Shown piece by piece: positions 22,138-34,482 of a stretch of DNA of 64,000 nucleotides (position 1 is its first letter; each line of letters opens with the position of its first letter). The translations under genes were made by a program, and so were the position numbers. Under the pieces are notes generated by a model, which made no database searches, was not told the DNA's origin, and saw only the letters and a program-made list of their open reading frames with translations. The DNA is from Aotearoamyces nothofagi (taxonomy: Eukaryota; Ascomycota; Leotiomycetes; Leotiales; Tympanidaceae), in the NCBI GenBank assembly GCA_015345905.1, contig JADDTR010000005.1:124001-188000 (forward strand), written 5' to 3'.

Positions 22138-23580
22138 TCAGTACCTCCTCTTGCCCAAGGCCTCAAATTCTCCATCTTCAAATCCTTCATCTACATCATC
22201 GTCCACCAACATCTCCTCCTCAACCTCAACTTTTGTGCCTAATGCCTGCTTTCCTTCTCGTATCATAGCCTTTAGCTGCGCATTGAACCGCCGAATACTT
22301 TCATCTGCTTCCTTCTCCTCTTTACGCTTCTTAGCAGCCCACTTCTGAGCCTCGGCGGCTGCTGGACTGTCTGAATTGGCGTCTTTAATTGGGGAGCTGG
22401 CTTTTGGAGGCAACGGAATCTTTGAGCGGCCAGGAGATCGGGGAGATGCAAAGGATGCAGGTCTTGTAGAGCGTAGCGCGGGTGATCCAGCATGCGAGAC
22501 CCCTGAAGGGCGGCCTGAATGTAATGGTCGTTTGCCACCCGCACGAGAAGCAGGACGGCTGGCTGCATGTCCCATAGGACGTCTTCCAGTACTTGAGGCT
22601 GTAGGCATGCTGTACCGAGCTGTGGATTTTGTCGGACTCTGGAATGCTGCTGTGGCCTTAGCCGCAGGAGCATTTGAGACTACCACCCAATTCTTGCCCA
22701 ATCCAGTATCATTATTATCGATATGCCTTCGTTTCGGAGCCCTGTCTGGTGTACCTTCTGGTGTTGCATGGTCCATATAGTCTATTATGAAGTCCTCCTC
22801 GGGAAATTCGCCGGGTATTGGTGTTGAAGTTCCGTTAATCCCACGCTCAAACATTGTGGATTTATCGTTTTCGAGTTGCCAATAATCCTTTCCCGAATTC
22901 GAGTTTCGTTGTGCTGATTCCAAATTGTATCCTGCACCTCCACCAGCCGCGAAACCACGGAATGCTCCTGCTTTACAGAATTCCCAGACCTTGCCAACAA
23001 CACCGCTGACAACGTTTAAGGCGACTGTGAGACCACTGCTGGAATTATGCGTGAGGCTCGGTATCTGTGAACGTTTGATCAAATCTGGCGATCCACTTGG
23101 GAGAGGTGGGAAGTAGCTCAAAGTATGATCGTCATTGTGTACTCTTTTTGGTAGGCCTCGACGATAACCTACATCAGAGAGCTCGCTGTCCTCCCCAAAC
23201 TGTGCAGCCGCAGCCGCTGTAGGAGTATCTAGCCCGCCGGCTAGTTGATATCTTGTGTTCACAAACGGCATCGGGGATCCTGGGTCTATACTGCCAGATC
23301 TCGTAGTCCAGTCTATGCCAGACCAATCGGCCATCGTTACGGGTGTAGTGGTGCTGTCAGCATTGTAATCTTGTCTTGTGCGTTTTCGATTCGCATGCCC
23401 AAACCGATCTGAGTAGTCTGGAAGTATCGAGGCAGTGGATTTTGTGAGGAGAAGTGACGAAGATGCGGATCCTGATGGCGTATGCGGTGGTTGAAATAGG
23501 TTCGACTTTTGACCGACAGCATGATTAGTATATGTGACAAAAGCACCTGGCATGTCGATAGTTGATGTTGATCGTATCAT
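22138..23580 (-). CDS. Uncharacterised Ser/Pro-rich, probably nuclear protein
   Basis: One exon encodes 480 residues; I do not recognise a named family. Visible parts are basic clusters resembling nuclear localisation signals (NRKRTRQDY near residue 65 and APKRRH near 280), a short hydrophobic-amphipathic block VSGVVGKVWEFCKAGAFRGF at about 190-212, an acidic PGEFPEEDFIIDYMD motif near 257, a long Ser/Pro/Arg-rich disordered stretch (310-400) with several Ser-Pro sites, and a C-terminal charged helix from about 410 to 465. The conserved-looking blocks between disordered segments suggest a genuine gene rather than a chance frame. Possible roles are nuclear scaffold or cell-cycle substrate, but this is a guess. 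Confidence 0.72.
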   Translation of the reverse strand: MIRSTSTIDMPGAFVTYTNHAVGQKSNLFQPPHTPSGSASSSLLLTKSTASILPDYSDRFGHANRKRTRQDYNADSTTTPVTMADWSGIDWTTRSGSIDPGSPMPFVNTRYQLAGGLDTPTAAAAAQFGEDSELSDVGYRRGLPKRVHNDDHTLSYFPPLPSGSPDLIKRSQIPSLTHNSSSGLTVALNVVSGVVGKVWEFCKAGAFRGFAAGGGAGYNLESAQRNSNSGKDYWQLENDKSTMFERGINGTSTPIPGEFPEEDFIIDYMDHATPEGTPDRAPKRRHIDNNDTGLGKNWVVVSNAPAAKATAAFQSPTKSTARYSMPTASSTGRRPMGHAASRPASRAGGKRPLHSGRPSGVSHAGSPALRSTRPASFASPRSPGRSKIPLPPKASSPIKDANSDSPAAAEAQKWAAKKRKEEKEADESIRRFNAQLKAMIREGKQALGTKVEVEEEMLVDDDVDEGFEDGEFEALGKRRY

Positions 23581-24241
23581 TTTCTATGAAAGTCGCAATT
23601 ACAGTTCTTGACGTTGTCGTGCACGGCGATGGTCTTTGAGCTCTGTTGATGGAGCTTCAGCCAGGTGAGCCAAGCTAGACTTAAATTGGGGAGGTTTGAA
23701 CGGCAGAATACAGAGCCAAGCCTGGTCTGACCGCTCTCGTTGCCAACGGGGAACTTTCACTACGAAGAGCGAAAGTAGTGATAAATGGAAAGAATCACTG
23801 TGAATGCATCGGAGATCTTGATAAATTCCTAAAGTAGGCAAGCTTTAATATTCACTTCAATACTACAGTAAGAATGCATGGCGATAAGAAAGTAAATGGC
23901 CCCTGAAAAAGTTTCTCTGGGCAGTTTACAAGGGTCACGTTGCCATAGCAAACATATCGCGGCAATCAGCAATTTTATTTTTCAGAGATGCATGCGGCAT
24001 TATAGCATGCGGCATTATGGCATTTCTAGCGTAAGGAGATATGCAGCTCAGACAGGGTTATGCTTCATCAATGATAGCGTGCAATTCTATATGTGCCAAG
24101 TGATATCTAACTGCTGAAAAATCTATGAAAGCAGCGCGTTTGCAAGAAAGTCATTGTAAAGCAGAAGACTCATACGCAATAGCTGGCTTCTTAGACATTA
24201 GCATAAAACCCATCCGTTGCTGCTAGCAAATTTTCTTTTTG
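23581..24241. other. Intergenic spacer with a small GCATGCGGCATTAT repeat
   Basis: It lies between two minus-strand genes. A direct repeat of GCATGCGGCATTAT occurs twice around 23992-24018. No gene is recognised. Confidence 0.5.
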
Positions 24242-25087
24242 CTACTCCTTATCCGTATAGGATGTATGCTTTCCTCCATTCTTCGCCCAGAACTCCTCTC
24301 GTTCCCTCAACACCTCGTCACACCATTCTTTGACTTCTGGGAGGTAAATCCGTGTTACAACCCATGAGAATTCTCCAAGGTCTAGCTTTCCATCCTTTAA
24401 CTTCTCATATTCGACCATCTGAAGAATCAGTTCAAGCTTATCCACGTCATGTACAAACTTGCTTTCCAGCGTCTCACTGTCCTCGTATTCTTGCCAGATG
24501 TCTTTCAGTTCCTTTCCTGTAATCCCGGAATTTACTCTGCCAAGAAGTCCGTTCACAAAGTAATCCATGGTTGTACTCTCCCGCCGAGACTTCTCATCCT
24601 TTGCGACTCCATCAACTGGGGTTATGTCTCCAACAAGGGCCTCGGCCATATCATGGACCAGCGCCATCTTTGTACAATGCGGAATATTGATTCTGGAAGA
24701 GAGTGAAGGAGGTGCTAACATCGTGATCAAAGACATACGGTACATGTGATCTGAAATAGACTCGCCTCTATTCGGGCTGTTAGTATAGTGTGACATGATA
24801 GAATATCGCAATTTACCTGTCAATTCCAAACCTCCTCCAGCCTTCACGCTTTGTAGTCTTTAATCGCTCGAGCATGTGGAAGAATGGCACTGGTGATTCG
24901 GTATTTGAAGCAGGCATCCCTCCAGGTATTGTCGCAACGATCTTCTCAACGCACCATGGCTCTTTTGCAGCGGCAGCTGGGGCTGTAACAGGTCAGCTAG
25001 AGTCTCCATACCAAAAAGATACATGTTTTAGCATGACAGGGAGCTCTTGCCTGGGCTACCGTTTGCTGCGTCTGCGGGGGCACTCAT
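24242..25087 (-). CDS. HD-domain phosphohydrolase (YfbR/HDDC2-like 5'-nucleotidase)
   Basis: Three exons, 25060-25087, 24818-24982 and 24242-24776, total 242 residues; introns are 77 and 41 nt, and the second intron is read through in the longest uninterrupted frame, which would give a false start. The fold is the HD family: the first metal-binding His lies in ESISDHMYRMS, the His-Asp pair in ALVHDMAEA, and the downstream Asp in HDVDKLELILQ. Relatives are bacterial YfbR, human HDDC2 and yeast YBR242W/YGL101W, which dephosphorylate deoxynucleoside 5'-monophosphates. The role would be nucleotide pool turnover in cytosol. The gene is divergent from the HAUS6-like gene, 422 bp between starts. The short first exon (MSAPADAAN) is supported by phase and by family continuity into FFHMLERLKTTKREGW. 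Confidence 0.88.
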
Positions 25088-25509
25088 TTTGCTCGTCAAG
25101 ATTTTGGTGATGGACGATAAGATCGCTTGATTTACTGATAGTTTTAGGAGCTACGCAAAGAATTCAAGGTTCGCAGTGATGCAGAGCGAATGTAATTAAG
25201 AAGAGGTGGTGCTTTTATAACCCTTCTTCTCCATCAGCAGATAGCAAAACCCTAAATTAACAAACTTTCATCTGAGTCGCTGACCATTGAGCACTTGTGA
25301 CACATTTACTGTAGTGGGGGCGGGTGCTTCAGCATTTGTGCGTGACAGAATGGATCTATTAGCGATCAGCCATGCGACGTCCGGCGGATAATTTTAGCGT
25401 TTGTTTACGCGACGGAAGACCCCGCGTCCGAGCTCCACCTTCAGACCGCCTTTGGTCAAATTCAAGGAGATGGATATTTCTCCCCTGGAGGCCATGAAAG
25501 TCTTTAAAG
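25088..25509. promoter_or_regulatory. Shared divergent promoter interval (HD protein / HAUS6-like)
   Basis: This 422-bp interval lies between two divergent starts. A TTTATAA word near 25214 could serve the HD gene on the minus strand or be chance. No known operator can be named. Confidence 0.45.
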
Positions 25510-27848
25510 ATGGCAGCGAGTACAAGTTCCTCTTTGCTGAGGACTAAAAGTCTCCGGGTGCCTGCTTCTAATACCCTGAAGCCTTTATCATCATCACATC
25601 AACATGCCGGATCTGTAGGACCGGCTGGACCATCTCATATCGCGCTATTCCTAACAAATCTCCGACTGTTGGATTTAGATCAAAGGGATGATTGGCCTGA
25701 CATCAATGCTGTGACTTTCTCCACAAAGGACTCACAGCAAAACATTAAGAAACGTATACACTGCGTCGAATGGGCTCTGTTCCATCTGTTTGGTCTTTGG
25801 GATCCGGAGGAAACCCGCAACGTAGGACCTCTCCGTAATACTTCACATATAAACACTAACTCTTTCATCTATAGAAACTGCAGCCATTCTTTCCTCCACT
25901 CGAGCCTCTTCAATCAGTGAACCTACGTGCTGCTCTTTTTCGATGTCTAGACCAAGCCAAAAAGAACGGCTTGCTTGGGCGAGATGCGGTGCTCCGAAAG
26001 ACTATGTTGGATGAGTGCAAGGGGGAAAGGCTGGAGGAAGTGCTCGCGGTTTTTTCGACAGCTGTTTTGAAAAAGATGTTAGGAGATACTGCTGTTGATG
26101 GTGAATCAATAGCCGGGCGGCTAGCTATGGAGAATCTCTCATATACAGGTGAAAGAACCGTTTTAAATCATTTAATATTAGCGCACAAAGTTTCATTATC
26201 AAAAACACTCAGGGATAGGAATCAGGCAAAGGCAAAATATAGCGACTTTGTTGATCTGTTGAAGCTTAAGGACCGGCAAATTTCTCGCCGCCATGAACAG
26301 CTCAAAGCTTCAATCGAAGAAAATGGACCAAGAGCGCCTACTTCCGGGGCTGAAGCTGAGTCGTTGCGACAAAAGACAAAGAGCAATTGGTCGGGCAGCA
26401 ATGACTGGTTGGATAGTATACTACATGGAGACAGTCGTCTCGAAAGTGGCGGACTTCTGGCAAGGTCTTACGAGTCTATTTGGAACCATGTTGAGAATGG
26501 CAGTGTCGGGGAGATAGAAGATCAGCAGCGTATAGGGTTATTGGAGCAGCTGGATGCACGAGTCAAGGAGCAGAACCACCGACTGGCAAAATGGCAAAGC
26601 TTTAGCAGATCGCTTGTGAGCGCAGAGAAAGGGAAAGCAAACAAATCCGCGTCAGCCAACCAGGAGAAGTCAAAGGGTATTGATCTCGGATTTGGGGCAC
26701 ACGAGGCCTTACAGTTGAATCGTGCAGAAGCATCAAGCGAAACTTGGCAGCCACTGGAAGAGTATGCACGATTGGTCGAAAATATGCAAACAGAACTGGC
26801 AAATGTTGGCAAACCTCGTGCACGTGAGAGCCCGCGGAAACCAAGAGAATCATTCAAACATGAAGATGTCCCTATACAATCAAATTCTCTGGAAGATGAT
26901 GACGACTCTTCGCATGAGGAGGAAGGGTCGGCTTCAAATACCGACAGTGATGAACCATCCCCTGGTTTTGAACAAGAGGTCACGAAATCCACCTCCCGTA
27001 CGCCTCTTTCCGATAATGCCGGAGACCAAGAGACGTTTACCTCTCCACCGGCCTTGAGCATTAAAACGGATTCTAACATCCATACAAAAGCTCCAAGTGG
27101 CCAGCAAGGGCTGACACCACATTATGATATCCCACTAGACGGGATTGAGCATGTTATCTCAAACGATGTGAGTACATCAACATCTACTCACTCGGCAATG
27201 CCACCTCCCTCTCCACCAGTCGCTCCTTTATCTTCCGCATCTCAGATTCTCGCCTCCATGGTTACAACATCACCATCTCCCACCAAGCCACGCCACGTCC
27301 TCTCCCTCGCTGAACGTACTCGTCTGTCCATGTCTCGCACCTCCATCTTCAGCAGTAAATCCTTCACCAATCTTGAAGACGTCGATGATCTCCCCAGTCT
27401 GACCAGCTTAACCAAAGACCTTAAGCTCGAACCCAGCGCCGAGGAGCCATCAAACTCCTACGCCACTCCTCAGAAGTCCGAACAGACCCGCCGCGATGGC
27501 CTCGTCGAACGAACCCGCCAATCAATGTCCAACAACGCGGCCGTCGCAAAGCGAGTAGAGCTCGAACGCCGCCGCAGCACCAAATCCGCAGCACGCCATA
27601 AACGAGAGAGCTACCTACCAAAGCACCGTCAAGCCCTGGAGGATGCCGAGAACGGAGCAGTCGATGGGTTAGGGCTAGAAGACAAATTAAAACTCATTGA
27701 AGAGAACGCCGAGGCGGATTACGAGGCCGTCTTCAAGAGCAGGCCCAAGGTGAAGACCTCTCCGCCCACCAGTCCTGCCAGAGCGTGGGGCGAGATGGGT
27801 GCGTCGAGGAATGGCGAAAGGAGTCCCAGCCCGGCGGGTGAGTATTGA
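25510..27848 (+). CDS. Augmin complex subunit 6-like protein (HAUS6 N-terminal domain)
   Basis: Two exons, 25510-25821 and 25875-27848, give 761 residues; the 53-nt intron joins Thr-Arg-Asn to Lys-Leu-Gln-Pro-Phe-Phe-Pro-Pro in frame. Residues about 35-260 match the HAUS6 N-terminal domain: a helical start IALFLTNLRLLDLDQRDDWP, a hydrophobic CVEWALFHLFGLWDP block, the PFFPPLEPLQSVNLR motif and a coiled region. The C-terminal half is Ser/Pro-rich and disordered with several RxSxS/LSMSR sites. Augmin binds existing microtubules and recruits gamma-tubulin to nucleate branches in the spindle; among fungi it is known in filamentous ascomycetes such as Aspergillus and absent from budding yeast. The 3' end is open to doubt: a GTGAGT at 27839 and CCTAG near 27892 would splice to an alternative tail ending LDEFLPAVVVLFR. 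Confidence 0.85.
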
Positions 27849-30540
27849 TAGAGTATATGTTTACGCTGTCGCGTGGGGTGGGGTTGCCTAGGACTGGATG
27901 AGTTCTTGCCAGCGGTTGTGGTGCTGTTTAGATAGTTTGCCGAGCAATCGTCAGAATCGGCCACCTCATCGCCGGTGGTCAGTATCTAACAATCACAGCA
28001 CGGCCCATACAGTAGACGTTAGGTTGAATGAGATCGATACAAGTATAGAAGACATGATGTCCTAGACCGTTCGTTAATAAATGACTGTATCCCCTCCTCG
28101 ACTCGCCCGTCTCTGAGCACGGAACAAGGCACAATGAACCAACGCATCTCGACTTTTCTCTCTCGTCGTGACAGAACTGCAGTGTAATTGAATCTGATTA
28201 CACCACGCCAGCCCCTAGCCAAGCCAATCCTTTCCTCCCGTCTGCATACCTGCACTACACGACTAGGCGATACAGAACAGCCTGCGCCGCGCCTGTTGAC
28301 GGCGTCGCGGGGAATTATCGTCGCTGGATGCTGCTGTGTTGGGCCGGGGGCGAAAAAGGATAGGAAGGACTAATTAAGATAGGGCGGACAAGGAAAGGAT
28401 AGGGAAGGGAAAGAGAGGGAGCTTGTAATGATTGTCCTTCGCGCCTCTTTCCGACGGCGGGGGGGAGAAACGAGGTTCGGTAGGGTGAGTAATGGACTAG
28501 GTCTGATCCGATCCAGCAGGATGGGATGCGGTTGCGGTTTATGGTGGTGGGGAGAGAGGGGGGGAGGGGGAGGGGGTGTGACGGGGCGTGGGGATGTGTC
28601 GCGCCGGTGTGGCGGGGCACAGGCCGGCAGGCTGGGGACTAAGCTAGTCGGAAGATAATGCCGTGCGACATCAACCTCGCCGAGGGTGACCAGGGGCACG
28701 GATCAGACTTCTACCAACGTCAACCAACACATTATCAGGCCCGTGTATTGCGTACGCCACGAACATGAAGGAATTGGGAAGGAAAGCAACAGTTGGGGTT
28801 TTGATGGAAGGGGTATGTTTGGTTGCGGAAGCTGGAAGGGGATGGAATGGAACGGAATGGGGAGATTGGAATATTTCATGAGGGAGATGGGCATGGGACG
28901 AAATTTGAGAGTGGCGATGAGGAATACAAGTCTCATGATGTCTTATATTTTCGCAGCTTTCCGCAGACAGGAGCGGCTTCTTTGGTACAAGGTTGAGCTG
29001 CGTTTAATGAGTAGCTTGATTGGTTCGCGATGGTAGGTAATCGTATTCGATCGAATTTTGTTGATGTTGTAACACTATGAGATAAGATGAGACAGAAGAG
29101 TGAGACAGGAAATTGATTGCTTGTCAGTTTGAATTGAATATAATTCTTTTGTTTTGTTTTCCTTTTGTTTTATAGATGGCTATGGTTTGAGGTTGTAGCT
29201 TGATGTAAGTTGATGTAGTGTCCTTGATGTCGCTAATTTATGCCTTTTGGGGTCTTTTCTCCTTGCTGTGAGAGGTAAATTATAATTACTGGAATCCTTG
29301 AATCGTCAGTATAGAAAATATACTAGACTCAAATTGGATTGAAGGCGCTAAGGCTTGCATGCTTCCCTTTTCCCCTTTTTAGGAATGCTTGCGGTTCAGG
29401 AAAAGAATAGTAAAAGGGTGTGGAAGAGTGTGGCGGCCGCAGGCTGTCTAGACATCCAGATTAGCTGCTAGCCTTATGAGGGTGGTGTGATGTATTCTAG
29501 AATTGGGTAGGTTAGTAGGACAGGATTGAAAATGGATATTCGATATTGATATAGATGTGCAACGAGTGGACCAACGCGTGGACATCGACTTGTATAGGGT
29601 ATAGACCTCTGCCTCGAGACGGATCAATTGATGTGAATGGGAGGCCATGGCTTCGATGCTGGGATATTATATGGCATGGCATGACAGGAAGGATATTTGC
29701 CACCATGTACGGCGTGGTCTTGAGGCTTGGCTAACATATGATGCCTTGGGAAACGAGGTCGGAATAAAGGGACGGAGATGGAATACTCCCGAGGTTGTTG
29801 TTCTAGGATATTATATGGCATGATGAGAACATTGGTGTCTGTAGACTGTGTGGCCTAGGTTTTAGTTGTGGTCTATTTTGTGGGACGATTGGGGCAAGAC
29901 AGGAGAATGTCGAGTCTGGATCGGATGGCTCTGAATGGAAGAGAGCACCAGCATCCAAAGAGCAATGATATAGGTTCATCGAGATTTGGCATCGGCGTCG
30001 AAATCTGTGGCATATGAGTCCATAAGGAAGAGTGATACCATGGCTCGGTGGAGGTGTAAGCAGAATATCCATCGGTCGCAGTACTCGAACCGGAAGTTTC
30101 TTCCTGCCATCATATCGTCGGGTCTAGAAACCGACGGCGATGAAAAGAGTCATGTGGGTACTGGCAGTCGTGGGAGGCAACTTATCGTGACTTGGCCACG
30201 AGTGGAGAAGCCCCGGCTTTTCTTTCCGAGGGGCGCTGAGTAACGTGCAAAACTGAAGAGCTTGACTCGTCGCGATGCGGTTCGAGGCATCTTCGGGGCG
30301 TCTTCAGCTCGTCTCCTTTGTTTCTTCTCTCGGGCGGTATAGGATGCTCGGCGACTGTGTGTGCAATGCTTGCATGCGGTCCATCGTGAGAAATCCGCAA
30401 GCCGTGGGCGATCCGAGAAAAAAGGATCTAATCATCGGAGCGAGAAGCACAGGAAGATATACTATGGCCAGGCTGGACGTGGAGGGGGACGCAGCGAGAT
30501 CGGGGGTGCGAGGTGTCTGAGATCTCTGATTGATACAAGG
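27849..30540. other. Gene desert, first half (G/A-rich and moderate GC)
   Basis: Nearly 2.7 kb without a protein-like frame. The stretch 28370-28640 is strongly G-rich on the plus strand (runs near 28460 and 28558-28575). A 17-base direct repeat GGATATTATATGGCATG occurs near 29664 and 29808. GGAATGGAA-type units near 28840-28865 resemble those at 130-165. Confidence 0.55.
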
Positions 30541-33500
30541 TGGCGGAGGGTGATCCGACTCCTAGATTTCGATCATCTGGGTGGCTCGGGAATAAGATCC
30601 GGGGGGCTAAAAGGGCTCAACGACAAGCTACAACGCTCCAGGCAGAACTGCCGTCAGGGCAGTGCCGGCGGGCCAGGTCAGGTGTTACAGGAGGAGATGT
30701 GTGCTATTAGTGGCACTTTGGCACTGGGCAGTGCCTGGACAAGGTGGATAGCGGGCATGCCTACCGTAGACGCCTTGCAGCAATGATTACACCCATATGC
30801 ACACGCTCACACACATACGCATACATACATACATCCGCACACACGCACGACACGCACGCACGCACGCACACTGTGGCGCGCTGGGACATTGGTCTTGGCA
30901 CATTGGAGCCCTCTTGTCGCTCTTGCGCCACCAACGTCGCTGTGAGTACTGTTCAGGACGCGGCCACTCCCCGTCGCATCAGCAAGGCCTCCATTGGCGC
31001 CCGGCGGCAAGGGGGCCATCATACCACTCCGAGTCTCGCTCCAGTAGTCTCGCTCCAACCACACAGAGGCCAAGGCGGCCATCGAGCGGCATCTCTGGTG
31101 GCCTCCGGGTGCCATGTCGAAGGAGGTTGTACCCCATCGCGCATAGTCACGTACAGATGCCAAAGCGGTTGGTCGGAAGATCCTCTCCCCGGCCGTTGCT
31201 GAGCAGAGGAAAGGGCAAGATCGCCGGCCCAGCATAGATCGAGAGTGCCAGCAAAGGGCTGCAAGAGGCCAGTGCAATCGCAGCGTGGCATCGGCGGAGG
31301 TGGGTGCGGGTGTGGAGGAGGCTTCCCCAACACGGCCCAGGGACTCGAGCAGAGGGGATGCAGCGCAGACAAACAGGACTATAACTGCATCACAGCGAGA
31401 AGCCGTTATCAAAATGTCCTGCACCTGTAGCCTGACAGCTGTAGCCGGTGACTGATCATTGCCTGGGGTGCCCTCGTATCATCCAGTATATCCAGACATC
31501 TTCCCGTTCTGACTCCCATGCACTCCCAGGATCGGACCCCGACCCCGACTCCGTCGGAGACTCGACATGGACCGGCGCCCAGTGGCATGGTGTCTCAACG
31601 GAGTTGTTTCCGTCAAATGTAGCGTAACTCTCTTGAAGTTCCATCCAGACGTGATGGCATTGTACAATCGCAAACCCAATTCTGGGCATCAGCAATCCCA
31701 CAGTGGCGCTTCTCCAGACGCTTCGTGGCAGCAGCCCCCCTCCACACGGACCGCGGTTCCGGTGCTCGCCGGCGAATCACCACTTGACACTGCCGGCCTG
31801 CCCCCGATGTCGTCGACGGGCAGCCTTCTGGAGGGTTCACGACCAGAGCCGATGGGTGCGGGAGACTTCCGAGGAGAGCGCAGCCTCGACAGACGTCTGC
31901 CCCGGGGCAGCTCCCACGCCGGAACACCACGGCAGGCCGCCGAACGATCACATGTCCGTCACCCTGCCCGCCACCCCGTCCGCGACACACCCACCAGGAG
32001 AAGCAGCATCGCGAGCCAGACAGCCAGACAGCCAGACAGCCAGACAGCCCGCACAGCACAGTAAAGCGTCCAGAGAGAGTGCGGTCGACCAGACTCGTCG
32101 GAGCAGCAGGCCACCGCCGACAAAAGACCAGGAGCACCGTGCATGGACGGCCCCTAGCCTCTCGCGTGCAACGACGAACGGCGGGTGTCACTCGAGCGTC
32201 ATAAGACAGGCACAGGCACAGGCCGACAGCTGCACGGCTGAGGATCCGGGGGTTCCTGGAGAGCCTGGCAGGGTCTCTCCAGGGAATGTATATACATGTG
32301 CTGTGGGCGTGCGGGCAGCGAGGCATCGCGAGGCACCGCGAGGCATCAAAGGGGGCATCACCGTAACGTGCGTGGCTACCTACCCTGACTACTGACTGCC
32401 CTGACTGCCCTGACTGCCTGGACCATCTTGGCTGTCATGACTATCTTGACTGCCTTGCCTTGCACGCTGCACCGCTGTACTGTAACAGCCTGCCTGCCAA
32501 CCCAGAATCAAGGGTCCAAATGGTCGACGCCATGGCGCCATTGGGGTGGCTTGCCTTGCCGGGAGGGGCATAGTAGCTCCGCTGGCTCCTTGCCTGGCGA
32601 GGACTGGCGAGGATCCCTACGGAATGGTGCGCTTAACGTGGCTTACCTCGCTCCTCTGTAAGGCTCGCACGGGGCCCGCGCATCGTAATCACTGCCGTGC
32701 ATCGGGTTGTCGATTTGCCCACCACAGCGCAGCCACGGTGCGCTGGAGGGGCGCTGGAGGGGCAGGCAAGCCCAGGCAGCGGTGCTGCTGAGTAGGGTCG
32801 AGTGGTCGCGGTGGTCGCGGTGGAGGAGGGAAGTCCACCGCGCTCTCCAGCGGACCCTGCCTACCTCAGGGAGTGTCCTCGTCGCCCAGCCGGCTGCATC
32901 TCTCCACTGCCCAGACCCCCATCTCGCATCTGCCATGTCCGTCGCCGCAGCACCGTGTACCGTGTTCCGTGTACCGTGTACCGCGTACCGTGTGGCGTGT
33001 GGCCCCGGTGTGGCCCAGCGTGGTCCCTAAGCTACAGCACAGAACGCTGTGCAGCGCCGAGGCCAGCGCCTAGGACAGTGCCCTAGTGCCCGCGGTTGCA
33101 CTCCTGGCCGGGTGTACGAAATCCGAAATTCGCATTTCGAATTCGCCCATCGCCCTCGCCAACCACGCATGTCCCGGTGCTCATCCTGCGCCGGCTTCTC
33201 CTTTCCCACGTGTCCGTGCCGCCCTGTCGCCCGCCCGCCCGTCACGCCAGATGCAGACGCAAGTGCAAATGCAAATGCAACTACAGGCGGGTCAGCGGGC
33301 AGAGGGGGCAGAGGGCAGAGGGGCAGAGGGCCGCGGGCAGCCGCCGCCGCCGTCGCTTCGCCCTCGCTGCTTCTGCCCACGCATGGAGACGCACAGGAGG
33401 GCAGTGGACGAATGGCAGGGCATGGTTGGGCAGCAGTCACCGGATTCCCATCTGGCTGCGCGCAAAAGGACAGCCGGGCAGGCCTAGTCCGCCGGGAGGA

Positions 33501-34482
33501 TGGGGCCGTCTCGCTGTCTAGCAGTGCAGCAGCCTAGCAGCCGAGCAGCCCAGCAGTCTAGCAGTCTAGGTAGGCCAGGCAGGTTGCTGTCCCACTGTCG
33601 TTCGCATGCCTCAGCAGCAAGGCAAGGTGGTTCAGGCGGCAGCAGCCCAGGGACCTTGGCTAGGTAGGCAGCCTGGCACCGGCAGGTACAGAGCCTACAG
33701 CGCCGACGGTGCCTAGGGGGTCCGCCTCCAGCGTAGTAGACTTGCGGAGTGGAGTGCCTAGTGCCCACCTCACGGCCACCCGACGCACTGCGCTGAGGCT
33801 GTCCATCTCTGCGCATCTGGGAGACGCCTGCGGGATCTGCCTGGGCGGCCTGGCTGCTGCCCGCTGCCCACCCTCCGCAGGCCCTCCACAGGCCCTCCGT
33901 AGGCCCTCTGTAGGCCCTTCGTCACCCCCCAGCCGGTGCTAGGACACGCTGCCGCCGCGGCCGTCCAGCCCATTGCCCACTGCCCACTGCCCACTGCCCA
34001 CTGCCCTCCTGCCCTGCCGCCGCCGGCCCCAGCAGCTCGCCGGCTCGCCTGCTCGCCTGCTCGCCGTGTCCCGTAGGGCTTGCGTGCGAAGGCCGCATCC
34101 TTTTTTCGATATCCTTCGTCCTCGACTTCTCGCCTCCCATCTTCACCTCTGCTCCTGCATCAGCCGCGAACAGCTCGGACGAATCCCCCGCCTCCCCGAT
34201 CCTGAAGTCCCGATTGCTGTTAGACCAATGATCAGCGCTGTGCCCATGCCTGCACGTCAACTCACTCCACCTTGATACATGTCTGCAACTGTGTGAGCTC
34301 ACGCATTTAACTTCCCAGTGCAAAAAGTGACAATGCCACTCGGTGCCAGTGCCAGTGCCAGATCCAGAGCCAGACCCAGAGCCAGTGCCAGTGCCTCTTC
34401 TGGTGGGTGGCCACGCTCGAGTAGTGGCCTAGTGTGCAAATACCTGAGGTCGGTCCCCTCATTGACAAGTTAGCCGCGATTA
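30541..34482. repeat. GC-rich low-complexity gene desert
   Basis: About 3.9 kb of high GC with many short repeats: CGCACG/CACA units at 30835-30870, CCAGACAG units near 32022-32050, CTGACTGCC units at 32388-32455, CGTGTACCG units near 32955-32995, CAGAGGGC units near 33298-33335, CAGCAGTCTAG units near 33520-33570, CCTCCGTAGGCC units near 33880-33920, GCCCACTGCC units at 33972-34005 and CCAGTGCCAG units at 34342-34395. Long frames exist on both strands over the same bases (for example 31613-32326 minus and 31703-32395 plus), which is what GC bias yields; none looks like a protein family. Confidence 0.7.

Noticed and set aside
21801-22190. Minus-strand frame of 129 codons between convergent genes
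   Set aside because: It overlaps several other frames, has no family features and lies over the 3' flanks.
30790-31424. Frames over the CACGCACG tract as a gene
   Set aside because: The tract is a simple repeat and neighbouring frames are open only because of GC bias.
31613-32395. Overlapping frames of about 230 codons on both strands
   Set aside because: GC bias removes stops in all phases; neither has family features.
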